12,291 bases of DNA from Galbibacter sp035306585 (GTDB taxonomy: Bacteria; Bacteroidota; Bacteroidia; Flavobacteriales; Flavobacteriaceae): contig NZ_DATGNU010000031.1 in the NCBI RefSeq assembly GCF_035306585.1, forward strand, positions 1 through 12,291. The letters run 5' to 3'. Numbering within the stretch: the stretch's first letter is position 1; each line of letters opens with the position of its first letter. The notes beneath the pieces were generated by a model. That model saw only the letters and a program-made list of their open reading frames with translations, did not search any database and was not told the DNA's origin. Position numbers and translations under genes: made by a program. This document shows positions 1-8,341 of the stretch, piece after piece.

Positions 1-30
1 AAAACATTAATAATTCCTTAAATTTCTTGG

Positions 31-38
31 TATTTTTG
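31..38 (+). promoter_or_regulatory. Putative -7 promoter element for gltBD
   Basis: TATTTTTG is an exact match to the TAnnTTTG -7 consensus of the Bacteroidota housekeeping sigma factor. It ends 18 bases before the chosen gltB ATG at 57. No clear TTG -33 element is visible at the right distance, and only 30 bases of upstream sequence are in the window, so regulation further upstream cannot be judged. Confidence 0.45.
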
Positions 39-56
39 TGGAAATCACTCGACTAT

Positions 57-3000
57 ATGAAGCCAATAAAACAAGGACTGTACTCTCCAGAGTACGAACA
101 TGACAATTGCGGTGCAGGTTTTATCTGTAACCTAAACGGAGTAAGAACCAATGATATCATCCATAAAGCGCTCGATATCCTGATACGTCTTGAACACAGA
201 GGAGCGGTGAGTGCTGATGGTAAGACTGGTGATGGAGCTGGTATATTGATCGACATTCCTCACGACTACTTCAAACAAGTTTGTGATTTTGAAATCCCTC
301 AAAGTAAAGCGTATGCTGTGGGAATGCTTTTTCTACCAAAGTCAGTCAATCAATCGAAGCTTTGCATGAATATTTTTGAACAAAATGTAGAACGGCAAGG
401 CTTAAAGATTATAGGATGGAGAGATGTTCCGGTGGATAAAAGTTGTATAGGAACTATTGCCGCGCAAACAGAACCGACTATCAAGCAGGTGTTTATCGGA
501 AAAAACAATCAAGAGCTCTCAGAGCAAGCTTTCAATTCAAAACTATTTGCTGCAAGAAAAATCGCAGAGCACGCCATTTTAGATTCCAATTTAGCAGAGG
601 CTGAATATTTCTATTTTGCAAGCCTTTCTACCAACACCATTATATACAAAGGACTATTGATGCCACAGGACATCAGTCGTTACTACATTGATTTGGAACA
701 ACCCGAAGTGGTTACCAAGCTCGCTTTGGTTCACCAACGTTTCTCCACCAACACCTTCCCTACCTGGGATTTAGCCCAACCATTTCGCTATATGTGCCAC
801 AATGGAGAGATCAACACTTTAAAAGGAAATCTAAGTCGAATGAAGGCCCGAGAAGAACTCTTTAAAACAGCACTCTTCGGGAAGACTATAAAAGAGATCC
901 CTCCAATAGTCCTAGAAGGGAAATCAGATTCCGCTTCCATGGACATGGTTTTAGAGCTGTTATTGCAAACCGGCCGCTCTCTTCCTGAGGCCATGATGAT
1001 GATGGTACCCGAGGCCTGGGAAAAACATCTGTCGATGAGTGATGAGAAAAAGGCTTTTTACGAGTACAATGCTTGTATTATGGAACCATGGGACGGGCCA
1101 GCTTCCATTCCTTTTACCGACGGAAATTATATTGGCGCCTTATTAGATAGAAATGGGCTGAGACCCTCACGCTATACTGTTACCAAGGATGGTTTTGTGA
1201 TCATGTCTTCTGAGACTGGAGTCATTGATATCGATCCTGCGAATGTAGCGCTACACGGAAGATTAGAACCTGGCCGTATGTTCCTTGTGGACATGAACCA
1301 AGGACGAATTATCCAAGATCACGAGGTGAAGAAAAGTATTGTTTCCAAAAGACCTTATAGAGCGTGGTTAGATGAGAATCTATTACACTTATCTGATATT
1401 AATTATACAGGAAATAAAACCCCTGTTGAAAAAGAAGATTTTGTAACCCGCCAAAAAGCATTTGGTTATACAGAAGAAGACATAAAAACATTGATTGTTC
1501 CTATGGCAACCCTTGGAAAAGAAGCCATTGGTTCCATGGGTACCGACACGCCATTAGCTGTTTTATCTGACAAACCACAACTGTTATTTAATTATTTTAA
1601 GCAACTATTTGCTCAGGTGACCAATCCACCCCTAGATGGGATACGAGAAGAAATTGTAACCGATATCAGTCTATGCATTGGAGGCGATAAAAACATCTTT
1701 GATATTATACCCGAGCAATGCAAAAAACTAAAGATTCAAAACCCGGTCATCTCCAACGAAGACCTCGATAAAATAAAATACATCGATCATCCAGATTTTA
1801 AAGCCACTTCCATCTCAATGCTCTATGACATTGACAAAGGGCTCAATGGCCTTGAGGCGCGCCTGGATGCGATGGTGGATGAAATTGAAGAAGCCATCAA
1901 AGGGGGCAGCAACATCATTATACTCTCGGATCGAAATATCTCCAAAGAACAGGCGCCCATCCCTTCAGCATTGGCTTGTTCCTTTGTTCATCATGAATTA
2001 GGGCGCAGAGCAAAGCGATCCTCTATCGGTATTATCATAGAATCCGCGGAACCTAGAGAGCCGCATCATTTTGCATTGCTATTCGGATATGGCGCCAGTG
2101 CGATCAATCCGTATATGGTAAATGAGGTTATCGACAAACTTGTCAATGAAGGAGAAATTACCACCACCTTCGAAGAGGCCGTAGTAAACTACAATAAAGC
2201 CATCGGAAAAGGGATTGTGAAGATTATGAATAAGATCGGAATTTCTACCCTTCACTCTTATCGCGGAGCACAGATATTCGAAGCCCTTGGTTTGAACAAA
2301 AAATTCGTCGATAAATATTTCACCAACACCCCTACACGTATCGAAGGAATTGGGATCTATGAAATTGAAAAAGAAATACAGAACAAACATCGCAAAGCAT
2401 ACACCCAAGACAGTAATTACGCAAAACTCGATTTAGAAATCGGTGGCGATTACCGCTGGAGAAGGAACGGCGAACGCCATATGTTCAACCCCACTACGGT
2501 TGCAAAATTACAACAAGCTGTACGAAGCAATAAGTTCTCGAGTTATAAGCAATACGCTGAGATGATTAATGAACAGAGTGAGCGACTTATGACCCTTAGA
2601 GGAATGTTTAAATTCAAAAATTTAAACCCAATTCCAATCGAAGAAGTCGAGCCATGGACGGAAATTGTCAAGCGGTTTAAAACAGGGGCTATGTCCTTTG
2701 GTTCTATTAGCAAGGAGGCCCACGAAAATTTGGCCATTGCGATGAACCGCATCGGTGGTAGAAGCAATTCAGGAGAAGGGGGTGAAAATCCAGATCGTTT
2801 CCATAAAGACCTCAATGGAAATTGGAGAAACAGCGCCATTAAGCAAGTTGCCTCAGGACGCTTCGGAGTTTCCATAAATTACCTATCGAGCGCCAAGGAA
2901 ATACAAATTAAAATGGCCCAAGGTGCTAAACCTGGAGAAGGAGGACAATTACCAGGACCAAAGGTCAATCCAGCTATTGCCAAGACCAGAAATTCCACTC

Positions 3001-4577
3001 CATATGTGGGTCTTATTTCCCCACCACCCCATCATGACATCTACTCCATTGAAGATTTAGCACAACTTATCTTTGATCTTAAAAACGCCAATAGAGAAGC
3101 TAGGATAAATGTCAAACTAGTATCTGAGGTTGGTGTAGGAACCATTGCTGCTGGTGTAGCAAAAGCAAAAGCAGATGTGGTGCTAATCTCTGGATTTGAT
3201 GGAGGAACAGGAGCCTCTCCACTAACCTCCCTTCGACATGCAGGTCTTCCTTGGGAATTAGGTATTGCCGAGGCGCAACAAACCCTTATACTCAACGACC
3301 TTAGAAATCGCATCGTGGTGGAATGTGACGGACAATTAAAAACAGGAAGGGATGTAGCTGTAGCGTGCCTATTAGGAGCAGAAGAGTTTGGATTCGCTAC
3401 CGCTCCACTTGTAGCCTCTGGTTGCGTAATGATGCGAGCCTGCCATTTAAACACCTGCCCTGTTGGTATTGCAACACAGGACCCAGAATTACGTAAAAAC
3501 TTCAAAGGAAGTCCAGAGCACGTGATTAATTTCATGTATTTCGTGGCCGAAGAATTACGACAAATCATGGCAGATCTTGGATTTAGAAGTATTCAGCAGA
3601 TGGTAGGTCAAAGTCAAAAATTAGACATGAATACCGCCATTGAGCATTATAAAGCACAAGGCATTGATTTATCAAAAATCCTATATAAGCCAAGAGTTTC
3701 AGAGGATGTTAAACTCTACAACACCGAAAAACAAGATCATCATTTAGAAGACGCCCTGGATTTTGAAATTCTAAGACAAGCACACCCTGCCGTCTACCGT
3801 AAAGAGAAAATGAGTTTGGATTTTCCCATTACCAATACGAACCGTACCACGGGTGCGATCTTAAGTAATGAGATCTCCAAAATTCATGGAGAAAATGGAC
3901 TGCCAGAGGACACACTTCACTTAAATTTTAAAGGAGCGGCCGGACAAAGTTTTGGTGCATTTGCTACCAAAGGATTGACCATGACAGTTAGTGGAAACAC
4001 CAATGATTATTTCGGTAAGGGGCTCTCGGGCGCCAAGTTAATTGTCAAAGCGCCTCAGGAGGCAACCTTTAAACCAGAGGAGAATGTAATTATCGGAAAT
4101 GTAGCCCTGTACGGTGCTATCAACGGACAGGCTTATATAAACGGAATCGCAGGAGAACGTTTCTTAGTTAGAAACTCAGGTGCCAAGGCTGTTGTTGAAG
4201 GCATTGGTGATCACGGATGTGAATACATGACAGGAGGAGTTGCTGTAATTCTAGGAAAGATAGGACGAAATTTTGCCGCTGGAATGAGTGGAGGAATTGC
4301 CTACATCTACAATCCAGACAACACCATAGATACCAACGATATCAATATGGAAATGGTTGCTTTTGAATCCCTGAGTGTCCAAGATTTAGAAGAATTAAAA
4401 AGCCTTATCACCAATCATTTAGAATACACCCAGAGTCCGCTAGCGGCGCACATATTAAGTGATTGGATAGCAAATAGTAAAAATTTCATAAAAGTGATGC
4501 CAACCGAATACAAAAAGGCCTTAGAATTAATCGCCAAACAAAACACGGAAGTTGAACAAGAATTAACAATAGCATAA
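57..4577 (+). CDS. gltB: Glutamate synthase (NADPH) large subunit
   Basis: This is the catalytic alpha subunit of bacterial GOGAT, 1506 residues, close to the family's usual ~1500. It hydrolyses glutamine and passes ammonia through a tunnel to 2-oxoglutarate, giving two glutamates; it acts in the cytoplasm with GltD. The N-terminal class II amidotransferase domain (about 18-430) starts at Cys18 of the DNCGAGF motif, which becomes the N-terminal nucleophile after propeptide removal. It also has the glutamine-site Arg228 (HQRFSTNT) and the NGEIN motif at 249-253. A central linker domain follows (about 475-780), then the FMN-binding synthase domain (about 815-1180) with QGAKPGEGG near 955-963. 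The 3Fe-4S ligands are C1123, C1129 and C1134 (C-x5-C-x4-C). A GXGXG beta-helix domain lies at about 1280-1440. The open frame could start at a TTG at 27, but that lies upstream of the likely -7 box, and ATG 57 gives the normal short propeptide. gltD follows after one base. Confidence 0.97.
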   Translation: MKPIKQGLYSPEYEHDNCGAGFICNLNGVRTNDIIHKALDILIRLEHRGAVSADGKTGDGAGILIDIPHDYFKQVCDFEIPQSKAYAVGMLFLPKSVNQSKLCMNIFEQNVERQGLKIIGWRDVPVDKSCIGTIAAQTEPTIKQVFIGKNNQELSEQAFNSKLFAARKIAEHAILDSNLAEAEYFYFASLSTNTIIYKGLLMPQDISRYYIDLEQPEVVTKLALVHQRFSTNTFPTWDLAQPFRYMCHNGEINTLKGNLSRMKAREELFKTALFGKTIKEIPPIVLEGKSDSASMDMVLELLLQTGRSLPEAMMMMVPEAWEKHLSMSDEKKAFYEYNACIMEPWDGPASIPFTDGNYIGALLDRNGLRPSRYTVTKDGFVIMSSETGVIDIDPANVALHGRLEPGRMFLVDMNQGRIIQDHEVKKSIVSKRPYRAWLDENLLHLSDINYTGNKTPVEKEDFVTRQKAFGYTEEDIKTLIVPMATLGKEAIGSMGTDTPLAVLSDKPQLLFNYFKQLFAQVTNPPLDGIREEIVTDISLCIGGDKNIFDIIPEQCKKLKIQNPVISNEDLDKIKYIDHPDFKATSISMLYDIDKGLNGLEARLDAMVDEIEEAIKGGSNIIILSDRNISKEQAPIPSALACSFVHHELGRRAKRSSIGIIIESAEPREPHHFALLFGYGASAINPYMVNEVIDKLVNEGEITTTFEEAVVNYNKAIGKGIVKIMNKIGISTLHSYRGAQIFEALGLNKKFVDKYFTNTPTRIEGIGIYEIEKEIQNKHRKAYTQDSNYAKLDLEIGGDYRWRRNGERHMFNPTTVAKLQQAVRSNKFSSYKQYAEMINEQSERLMTLRGMFKFKNLNPIPIEEVEPWTEIVKRFKTGAMSFGSISKEAHENLAIAMNRIGGRSNSGEGGENPDRFHKDLNGNWRNSAIKQVASGRFGVSINYLSSAKEIQIKMAQGAKPGEGGQLPGPKVNPAIAKTRNSTPYVGLISPPPHHDIYSIEDLAQLIFDLKNANREARINVKLVSEVGVGTIAAGVAKAKADVVLISGFDGGTGASPLTSLRHAGLPWELGIAEAQQTLILNDLRNRIVVECDGQLKTGRDVAVACLLGAEEFGFATAPLVASGCVMMRACHLNTCPVGIATQDPELRKNFKGSPEHVINFMYFVAEELRQIMADLGFRSIQQMVGQSQKLDMNTAIEHYKAQGIDLSKILYKPRVSEDVKLYNTEKQDHHLEDALDFEILRQAHPAVYRKEKMSLDFPITNTNRTTGAILSNEISKIHGENGLPEDTLHLNFKGAAGQSFGAFATKGLTMTVSGNTNDYFGKGLSGAKLIVKAPQEATFKPEENVIIGNVALYGAINGQAYINGIAGERFLVRNSGAKAVVEGIGDHGCEYMTGGVAVILGKIGRNFAAGMSGGIAYIYNPDNTIDTNDINMEMVAFESLSVQDLEELKSLITNHLEYTQSPLAAHILSDWIANSKNFIKVMPTEYKKALELIAKQNTEVEQELTIA

Positions 4578-4578
4578 G

Positions 4579-6039
4579 ATGGGAAAACTAAGAGGATTTT
4601 TAGAATACGAACGAGAACAAGAAGCTACACTTGCTGTTGATAAGCGCCTGAAGGATTATAAAGAATTCACTAAAGAATTAGATCCGAAGGTCTTGAGCAA
4701 CCAAGGGGCACGTTGTATGGATTGTGGAATCCCATTTTGCCACAGTGGTTGCCCGCTAGGCAATTTAATTCCTGATTTCAACGATGCAGTTTATAAAAAC
4801 AACTGGCAAAAAGCCCTTCACATACTACACTCCACCAACAATTTCCCAGAGTTCACAGGACGTTTATGTCCTGCACCCTGTGAGTCGGCTTGTGTATTAG
4901 GGATTATTCAACCTCCAGTATCGATAGAACTCATTGAAAAATACATTGTTGAACGTGGTTTTAAGGAAGGATGGATTAAGGCAAACCCACCAAAAAAACG
5001 CAGTGGAAAAACCGTGGCAATTATTGGTTCAGGACCATCTGGATTGGCAGCAGCCCAACAATTAAATCGCGCTGGCCATATGGTAACAGTGTTTGAAAGA
5101 GATAAAAAAGTAGGAGGTCTTTTGCGTTACGGTATTCCTGATTTCAAGTTAGAAAAAAGTGTCATTGACCGAAGGATCAACATTCTAGAACAAGAAGGAA
5201 TCACATTTAAAACGGGCGTTCATGTCGGTGTAAATTACAAAGTTGAAGACCTCCATGATTTTGACGCTGTGGTACTTTGTGCAGGTGCTACTAAAAGAAG
5301 AGGGCTTCCTATCCCAGGAGCTGATGCCAAAGGAGTCGTTCAAGCGATGGAGTTCTTAAAAAGAAACAACCAAGTGGTCGATGGTCTGGCAGAAAGTACC
5401 CCTGAATTAAATGCAAAAGGAAAAGATGTTATTGTCATAGGGGGTGGTGATACCGGTTCTGACTGTGTAGGAACATCGAATCGTCATGGCGCTAAATCGG
5501 TGACTAATTTTGAAATCATGCCGATACCGCCACAATTTAGAAGCGATGAGAACCCTTGGCCATTTTGGCCCTTTACACTGAAAACAAGCTCTTCGCATGA
5601 GGAAGGTGTGGATAGGAAATGGAGCATTTTAACCAAAGAATTTGTAAAAGATCCTCAAGGCCATCTGAAGGCTGTTAAAACGGTGGAAGTTAAATGGGTT
5701 AAAATTCCAGGAGAGCGACCTCAACTTCAAGAAGTAGCAGGCTCTGAAAAACAATGGCCTTGCGATTTGGCTTTACTAGCCTTAGGATTTACCGGTCCAG
5801 AGGAAACCCTTAGCGAACAGTTAGGGCTGCATATCGATCAACGAAGTAACATCCAGGCAAGCAATAACTATCAAACCAACATCCCACACATATTTGCAGC
5901 TGGAGATATGCGAAGAGGACAATCGCTGATTGTTTGGGCCATTTCTGAAGGAAGAGAAGCTGCCTATCATGTAGACCAATACTTAATGGGGACCTCCTCC
6001 TTACCAACCAAAGAAAAAGGGGATTTACCAGCGGCGTAA
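4579..6039 (+). CDS. gltD: Glutamate synthase (NADPH) small subunit
   Basis: This is the 486-residue beta subunit of GOGAT, a normal length. It oxidises NADPH and feeds electrons through FAD and Fe-S clusters to the FMN of GltB. The N-terminal Fe-S region carries C46, C49, C54 and C58 (C-x2-C-x4-C-x3-C), then C97, C101 and C105 (C-x3-C-x3-C), the usual ligand set of the two 4Fe-4S clusters. The FAD-binding Rossmann motif is at about 145-180 (GSGPSG at 150-155, followed by a VGGLLRYGIP segment). The second dinucleotide motif, VIGGGDTGSDC (286-296), binds NADPH. A C-terminal FAD-contact motif, HIFAAGDMRRGQS, is at 437-449. The ATG begins one base after the gltB stop, so the two are almost certainly cotranscribed and translationally coupled. 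No truncation or missing ligand is seen. Confidence 0.97.
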   Translation: MGKLRGFLEYEREQEATLAVDKRLKDYKEFTKELDPKVLSNQGARCMDCGIPFCHSGCPLGNLIPDFNDAVYKNNWQKALHILHSTNNFPEFTGRLCPAPCESACVLGIIQPPVSIELIEKYIVERGFKEGWIKANPPKKRSGKTVAIIGSGPSGLAAAQQLNRAGHMVTVFERDKKVGGLLRYGIPDFKLEKSVIDRRINILEQEGITFKTGVHVGVNYKVEDLHDFDAVVLCAGATKRRGLPIPGADAKGVVQAMEFLKRNNQVVDGLAESTPELNAKGKDVIVIGGGDTGSDCVGTSNRHGAKSVTNFEIMPIPPQFRSDENPWPFWPFTLKTSSSHEEGVDRKWSILTKEFVKDPQGHLKAVKTVEVKWVKIPGERPQLQEVAGSEKQWPCDLALLALGFTGPEETLSEQLGLHIDQRSNIQASNNYQTNIPHIFAAGDMRRGQSLIVWAISEGREAAYHVDQYLMGTSSLPTKEKGDLPAA

Positions 6040-6072
6040 ACCAATAAAGGTACTATTTGTTTTGGTGACCAT

Positions 6073-6113
6073 TAGCTGGCTTGACATTATGTTGAGTCGG
6101 CTATTTTTTTTTT
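6073..6113 (+). terminator. Strong intrinsic terminator of gltBD
   Basis: The left arm at 6073-6086 pairs with 6090-6103 over 14 consecutive positions around a three-base TTA loop (a five-base loop if the last A-T pair opens). A run of ten T follows directly (6104-6113). Four of the 14 pairs are G-U wobbles, so the stem is continuous only in + strand RNA; on the other strand those positions become A-C mismatches. This fits the end of the gltBD transcript, 33 bases after the gltD stop. Confidence 0.9.
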
Positions 6114-6123
6114 AAACCTTCAC

Positions 6124-6149
6124 AACCCTTGATTATTCCAAGGGTTTTT
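6124..6149 (+). terminator. Second terminator-like hairpin before the DUF819 gene
   Basis: AACCCTTG (6124-6131) and CAAGGGTT (6139-6146) form a perfect 8-bp stem with a 7-base loop. With the last two stem bases, five T end at 6149. It may back up the stronger gltBD terminator 10 bases upstream. It sits only 23 bases before the next start codon, so it could also lie in the 5' leader of that gene if transcription starts earlier. A TTG (6129-6131) 19 bases from TATTTTCC (6151) could be a poor promoter here, but the match is weak. Confidence 0.5.
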
Positions 6150-6172
6150 GTATTTTCCCAAAAATTTATTCT

Positions 6173-7432
6173 ATGCAAGATTCTCCCGTTTTCTCGGATG
6201 ACACTATAGCCCTGGGCATCATAATGTTATGCCTTGGTTTTGTTTTCTATACCAGTGCGAGCTCCAACTCATTTTGGAAGAATTTCTACAAAATCATCCC
6301 TGGCGTATTAATGTGTTACCTACTCCCATCGCTATTTAATTCCTTTGGAATTATCTCTGACCAGACATCGAATCTGTATTATGTCGCCAGTAGATATCTC
6401 CTTCCAGCAGCACTTGTACTAATGACCCTTAGCATCGATTTAAAAGCGGTGTTTAATCTCGGGCCAAAGGCGCTTATAATGTTCTTCACTGGAACCCTAG
6501 GAATTATCATAGGAGGCCCCCTGGCCATTCTACTAATCTCTTCGGTATCTCCAGCGACAGTAGGAGGCGTTGGTCCAGATGAAGTTTGGCGAGGTCTGGC
6601 TACCTTGGCCGGTAGTTGGATTGGAGGCGGAGCCAATCAAGCAGCTATGTTGGAGATTTTTAAATACAACCCTGAAAAATACGGCGGGATGGTGCTTGTA
6701 GATATTGTGGTGGCGAATCTGTGGATGGCTGTACTTCTATTAGGAGCGGGGAAAAGTGATAAGATTGACCGTTGGTTGAAAGCCGATAACAGCGCTATAA
6801 CCGTATTAAAAGAAAAAGTAACCAAGTTTTCAGAAAGTATTTCGCGGCAACCAACCCTGGCTGATTATATGGTCATTTTAGCACTGGCATTCGTACCAGT
6901 GGGAATCTCCCATTGGGGTGCAGACAACATATCGCAGTACCTGACCAATAATTTCGAAACCATTAGCGATAAATCGAGTGCCCTATCCTCCTTTGGCTCA
7001 CAATTCTTTTGGATGATTACCATTGCCACTGCCATAGGAATAGGATTGTCATTTACAAAATTCAGAAACTACGAGGGTGCAGGAGCCAGTAAATTTGGAT
7101 CAATTTGTATTTATGTCCTAGTAGCCACCATTGGAATGAAAATGGACATTTTTAGAATATTTGATAATCCAGGATTGCTTGCAATCGGATTGGTTTGGAT
7201 GAGCATTCATGCGCTTTTACTAATTGGAATTGCAAAACTCATCAGGGCACCTTATTTCTTTTTAGCCGTCGGAAGTCAAGCCAATGTAGGGGGCGCAGCA
7301 TCAGCTCCTGTGGTAGCTGCCGAATTTCACCCTTCACTAGCTACAGTCGGAGTTTTACTATCGGTTTTTGGATATGCAGTGGGCACTTATGGCGCCATAT
7401 TATGTGCTTATTTAATGCAAATGGCATCCTAA
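6173..7432 (+). CDS. DUF819 family multi-pass membrane protein
   Basis: This 419-residue protein sits in the inner membrane. About ten hydrophobic segments are visible (roughly 11-27, 41-58, 70-88, 100-123, 173-192, 231-250, 279-295, 309-325, 336-355 and 388-415). I assign it to DUF819 (YjcL-like) from its length and two glycine-rich motifs, WIGGGANQAAM (149-159) and SQANVGGAASAPVVAAEFHP (368-387), together with the LYYVASRYLLPAALVLM-type segment near 68-84. The two similar small-residue motifs (GGGANQAA and QANVGGAA) sit in the two halves, as expected of a transporter with inverted-repeat architecture. That is inference: the substrate is not known. The ATG at 6173 follows the gltBD terminators, so it is probably its own unit. 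No terminator separates it from the lipoprotein gene 55 bases downstream. Confidence 0.88.
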   Translation: MQDSPVFSDDTIALGIIMLCLGFVFYTSASSNSFWKNFYKIIPGVLMCYLLPSLFNSFGIISDQTSNLYYVASRYLLPAALVLMTLSIDLKAVFNLGPKALIMFFTGTLGIIIGGPLAILLISSVSPATVGGVGPDEVWRGLATLAGSWIGGGANQAAMLEIFKYNPEKYGGMVLVDIVVANLWMAVLLLGAGKSDKIDRWLKADNSAITVLKEKVTKFSESISRQPTLADYMVILALAFVPVGISHWGADNISQYLTNNFETISDKSSALSSFGSQFFWMITIATAIGIGLSFTKFRNYEGAGASKFGSICIYVLVATIGMKMDIFRIFDNPGLLAIGLVWMSIHALLLIGIAKLIRAPYFFLAVGSQANVGGAASAPVVAAEFHPSLATVGVLLSVFGYAVGTYGAILCAYLMQMAS

Positions 7433-7458
7433 AACTAGTATCTTAATCAAGAATTATG

Positions 7459-7466
7459 CATATTTG
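7459..7466 (+). promoter_or_regulatory. Possible -7 element for the DUF4369 lipoprotein gene
   Basis: CATATTTG differs from TAnnTTTG only in the first base and ends 21 bases before the ATG at 7488, the spacing seen at other genes here. No TTG -33 element is evident, so readthrough from the DUF819 gene is equally possible. Confidence 0.3.
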
Positions 7467-7487
7467 CGCTTTGTAAAATAACATACA

Positions 7488-8219
7488 ATGAATAAACTCA
7501 TCACCCTACTATTGACCGCCTTCATCTTGGCATCTTGCGCTAAAGAAACTGGTAATGTAACCATTAAAGGAAACGTGGAAGGCCTTCGAAAAGGAACAAT
7601 ATATTTACAAAAAGTTGAAGATAGCACTCTTGTGAGCATCGATTCGGTTATCATTCAGGGAAAGCCTAACTTTGAATTCATAACAGAGATTGAAAGCCCA
7701 GAAGTCCTCACCCTTTATTTAGACAAAAATGATGGGAACAACCTCAATGATCGACTCGATATTTTTGCAGAACCTGGGGTGATAAGCGTTCAGACCACCA
7801 GAGATTTCTTTGCTCCTGAGGCTAAAGTGGAAGGATCAGCGAGCCATACCAAATGGATGGAGTACAAGAAAATACGATCAAAATTTGGCAGCGAAAACCT
7901 AGATCTGATCAAGGAGATTCTACAAGCAAGTAAAGATGGGAACATTCCCCTGGCAGATTCATTGCAAGCCCGCTCGGACCAAAACGCTAAAAGAAGCTAT
8001 CTTTATACCATTAATTTTGTGCTCAACAATACGGACTCCTACGTGGCGCCCTATATTACTTTGGTGGACGCTTATAATGTCAATATAAAATACCTGGATT
8101 CCATTTCAAATACGCTCTCTAACGAGGTTGCAGCATCTAAGTACGGTAGATTGTTAAAGCAATATATCAAAGACATCAAAGAAGAGGTCGCTAGTTCCCA
8201 AACCGATCGTATTGATTAA
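7488..8219 (+). CDS. DUF4369 domain lipoprotein without a thioredoxin domain
   Basis: This is a 243-residue exported lipoprotein. A hydrophobic signal peptide (residues 4-13) ends in a lipobox, LASC, with Cys17 as the lipid-bearing residue; it is the only cysteine in the protein. Residues about 23-115 have the beta-rich DUF4369 pattern (VTIKGNVEGLRKGTIYLQKV, then SIDSVIIQGKPNFEF and a LTLYLDKN strand). Residues about 120-235 look helical, with a SYVAPYI motif at 184-190. In Bacteroidota this arrangement often precedes a TlpA/AhpC-type thioredoxin domain, but here the protein stops where that domain would begin and has no CxxC. No remnant of it is visible downstream. The residues after Cys17 are A-K-E-T, a partial match to the K-(D/E)2 lipoprotein export signal of Capnocytophaga, so surface exposure is possible but unproven. 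Its function is unknown. Confidence 0.85.
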   Translation: MNKLITLLLTAFILASCAKETGNVTIKGNVEGLRKGTIYLQKVEDSTLVSIDSVIIQGKPNFEFITEIESPEVLTLYLDKNDGNNLNDRLDIFAEPGVISVQTTRDFFAPEAKVEGSASHTKWMEYKKIRSKFGSENLDLIKEILQASKDGNIPLADSLQARSDQNAKRSYLYTINFVLNNTDSYVAPYITLVDAYNVNIKYLDSISNTLSNEVAASKYGRLLKQYIKDIKEEVASSQTDRID

Positions 8220-8224
8220 AAAAA

Positions 8225-8286
8225 TAAGATGTAGACCAAACCGGCACATTTTTTTTTGTTTCGCACTGGCCCGGTACTACATCTTA
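8225..8286. repeat. Imperfect long hairpin in convergent intergenic region
   Basis: TAAGATGTAG (8225-8234) is the exact reverse complement of CTACATCTTA (8277-8286). Inside it ACCGG (8240-8244) pairs with CCGGT (8271-8275), leaving a 26-base loop that contains nine T. It lies between the lipoprotein gene (+) and the nitroreductase gene (-), which converge. It may end transcription or protect 3' ends, but the T run is in the loop rather than after the stem, so it is not a classical intrinsic terminator. In the rest of 8220-8341 I see no gene. Confidence 0.55.
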
Positions 8287-8341
8287 CGCTCCAATTACAT
8301 TAAAAAAACAACACCAGGTGAACACGATGGATAGTTCGGCC

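Noticed and set aside
27..56. Ten-codon upstream extension of gltB from a TTG
   Set aside because: It begins before the likely -7 box at 31-38 and would give an unusually long propeptide before Cys18. ATG 57 fits better.
3041..3568. 175-residue open frame on the - strand inside gltB
   Set aside because: It lies opposite the FMN and Fe-S coding part of gltB, has low-complexity Ser/Pro/Ala-rich content and matches no family I know. It is a shadow of the real gene.
6129..6158. Possible promoter TTG-N19-TATTTTCC for the DUF819 gene
   Set aside because: The -7 box lacks the conserved TTTG end and overlaps the second terminator hairpin; kept only as a remark.
8290..8315. Possible intrinsic terminator of the nitroreductase on the - strand
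   Set aside because: CACCTGGTG followed by TTG and a T7 run gives only a three-pair stem with a three-base loop, too weak to call.
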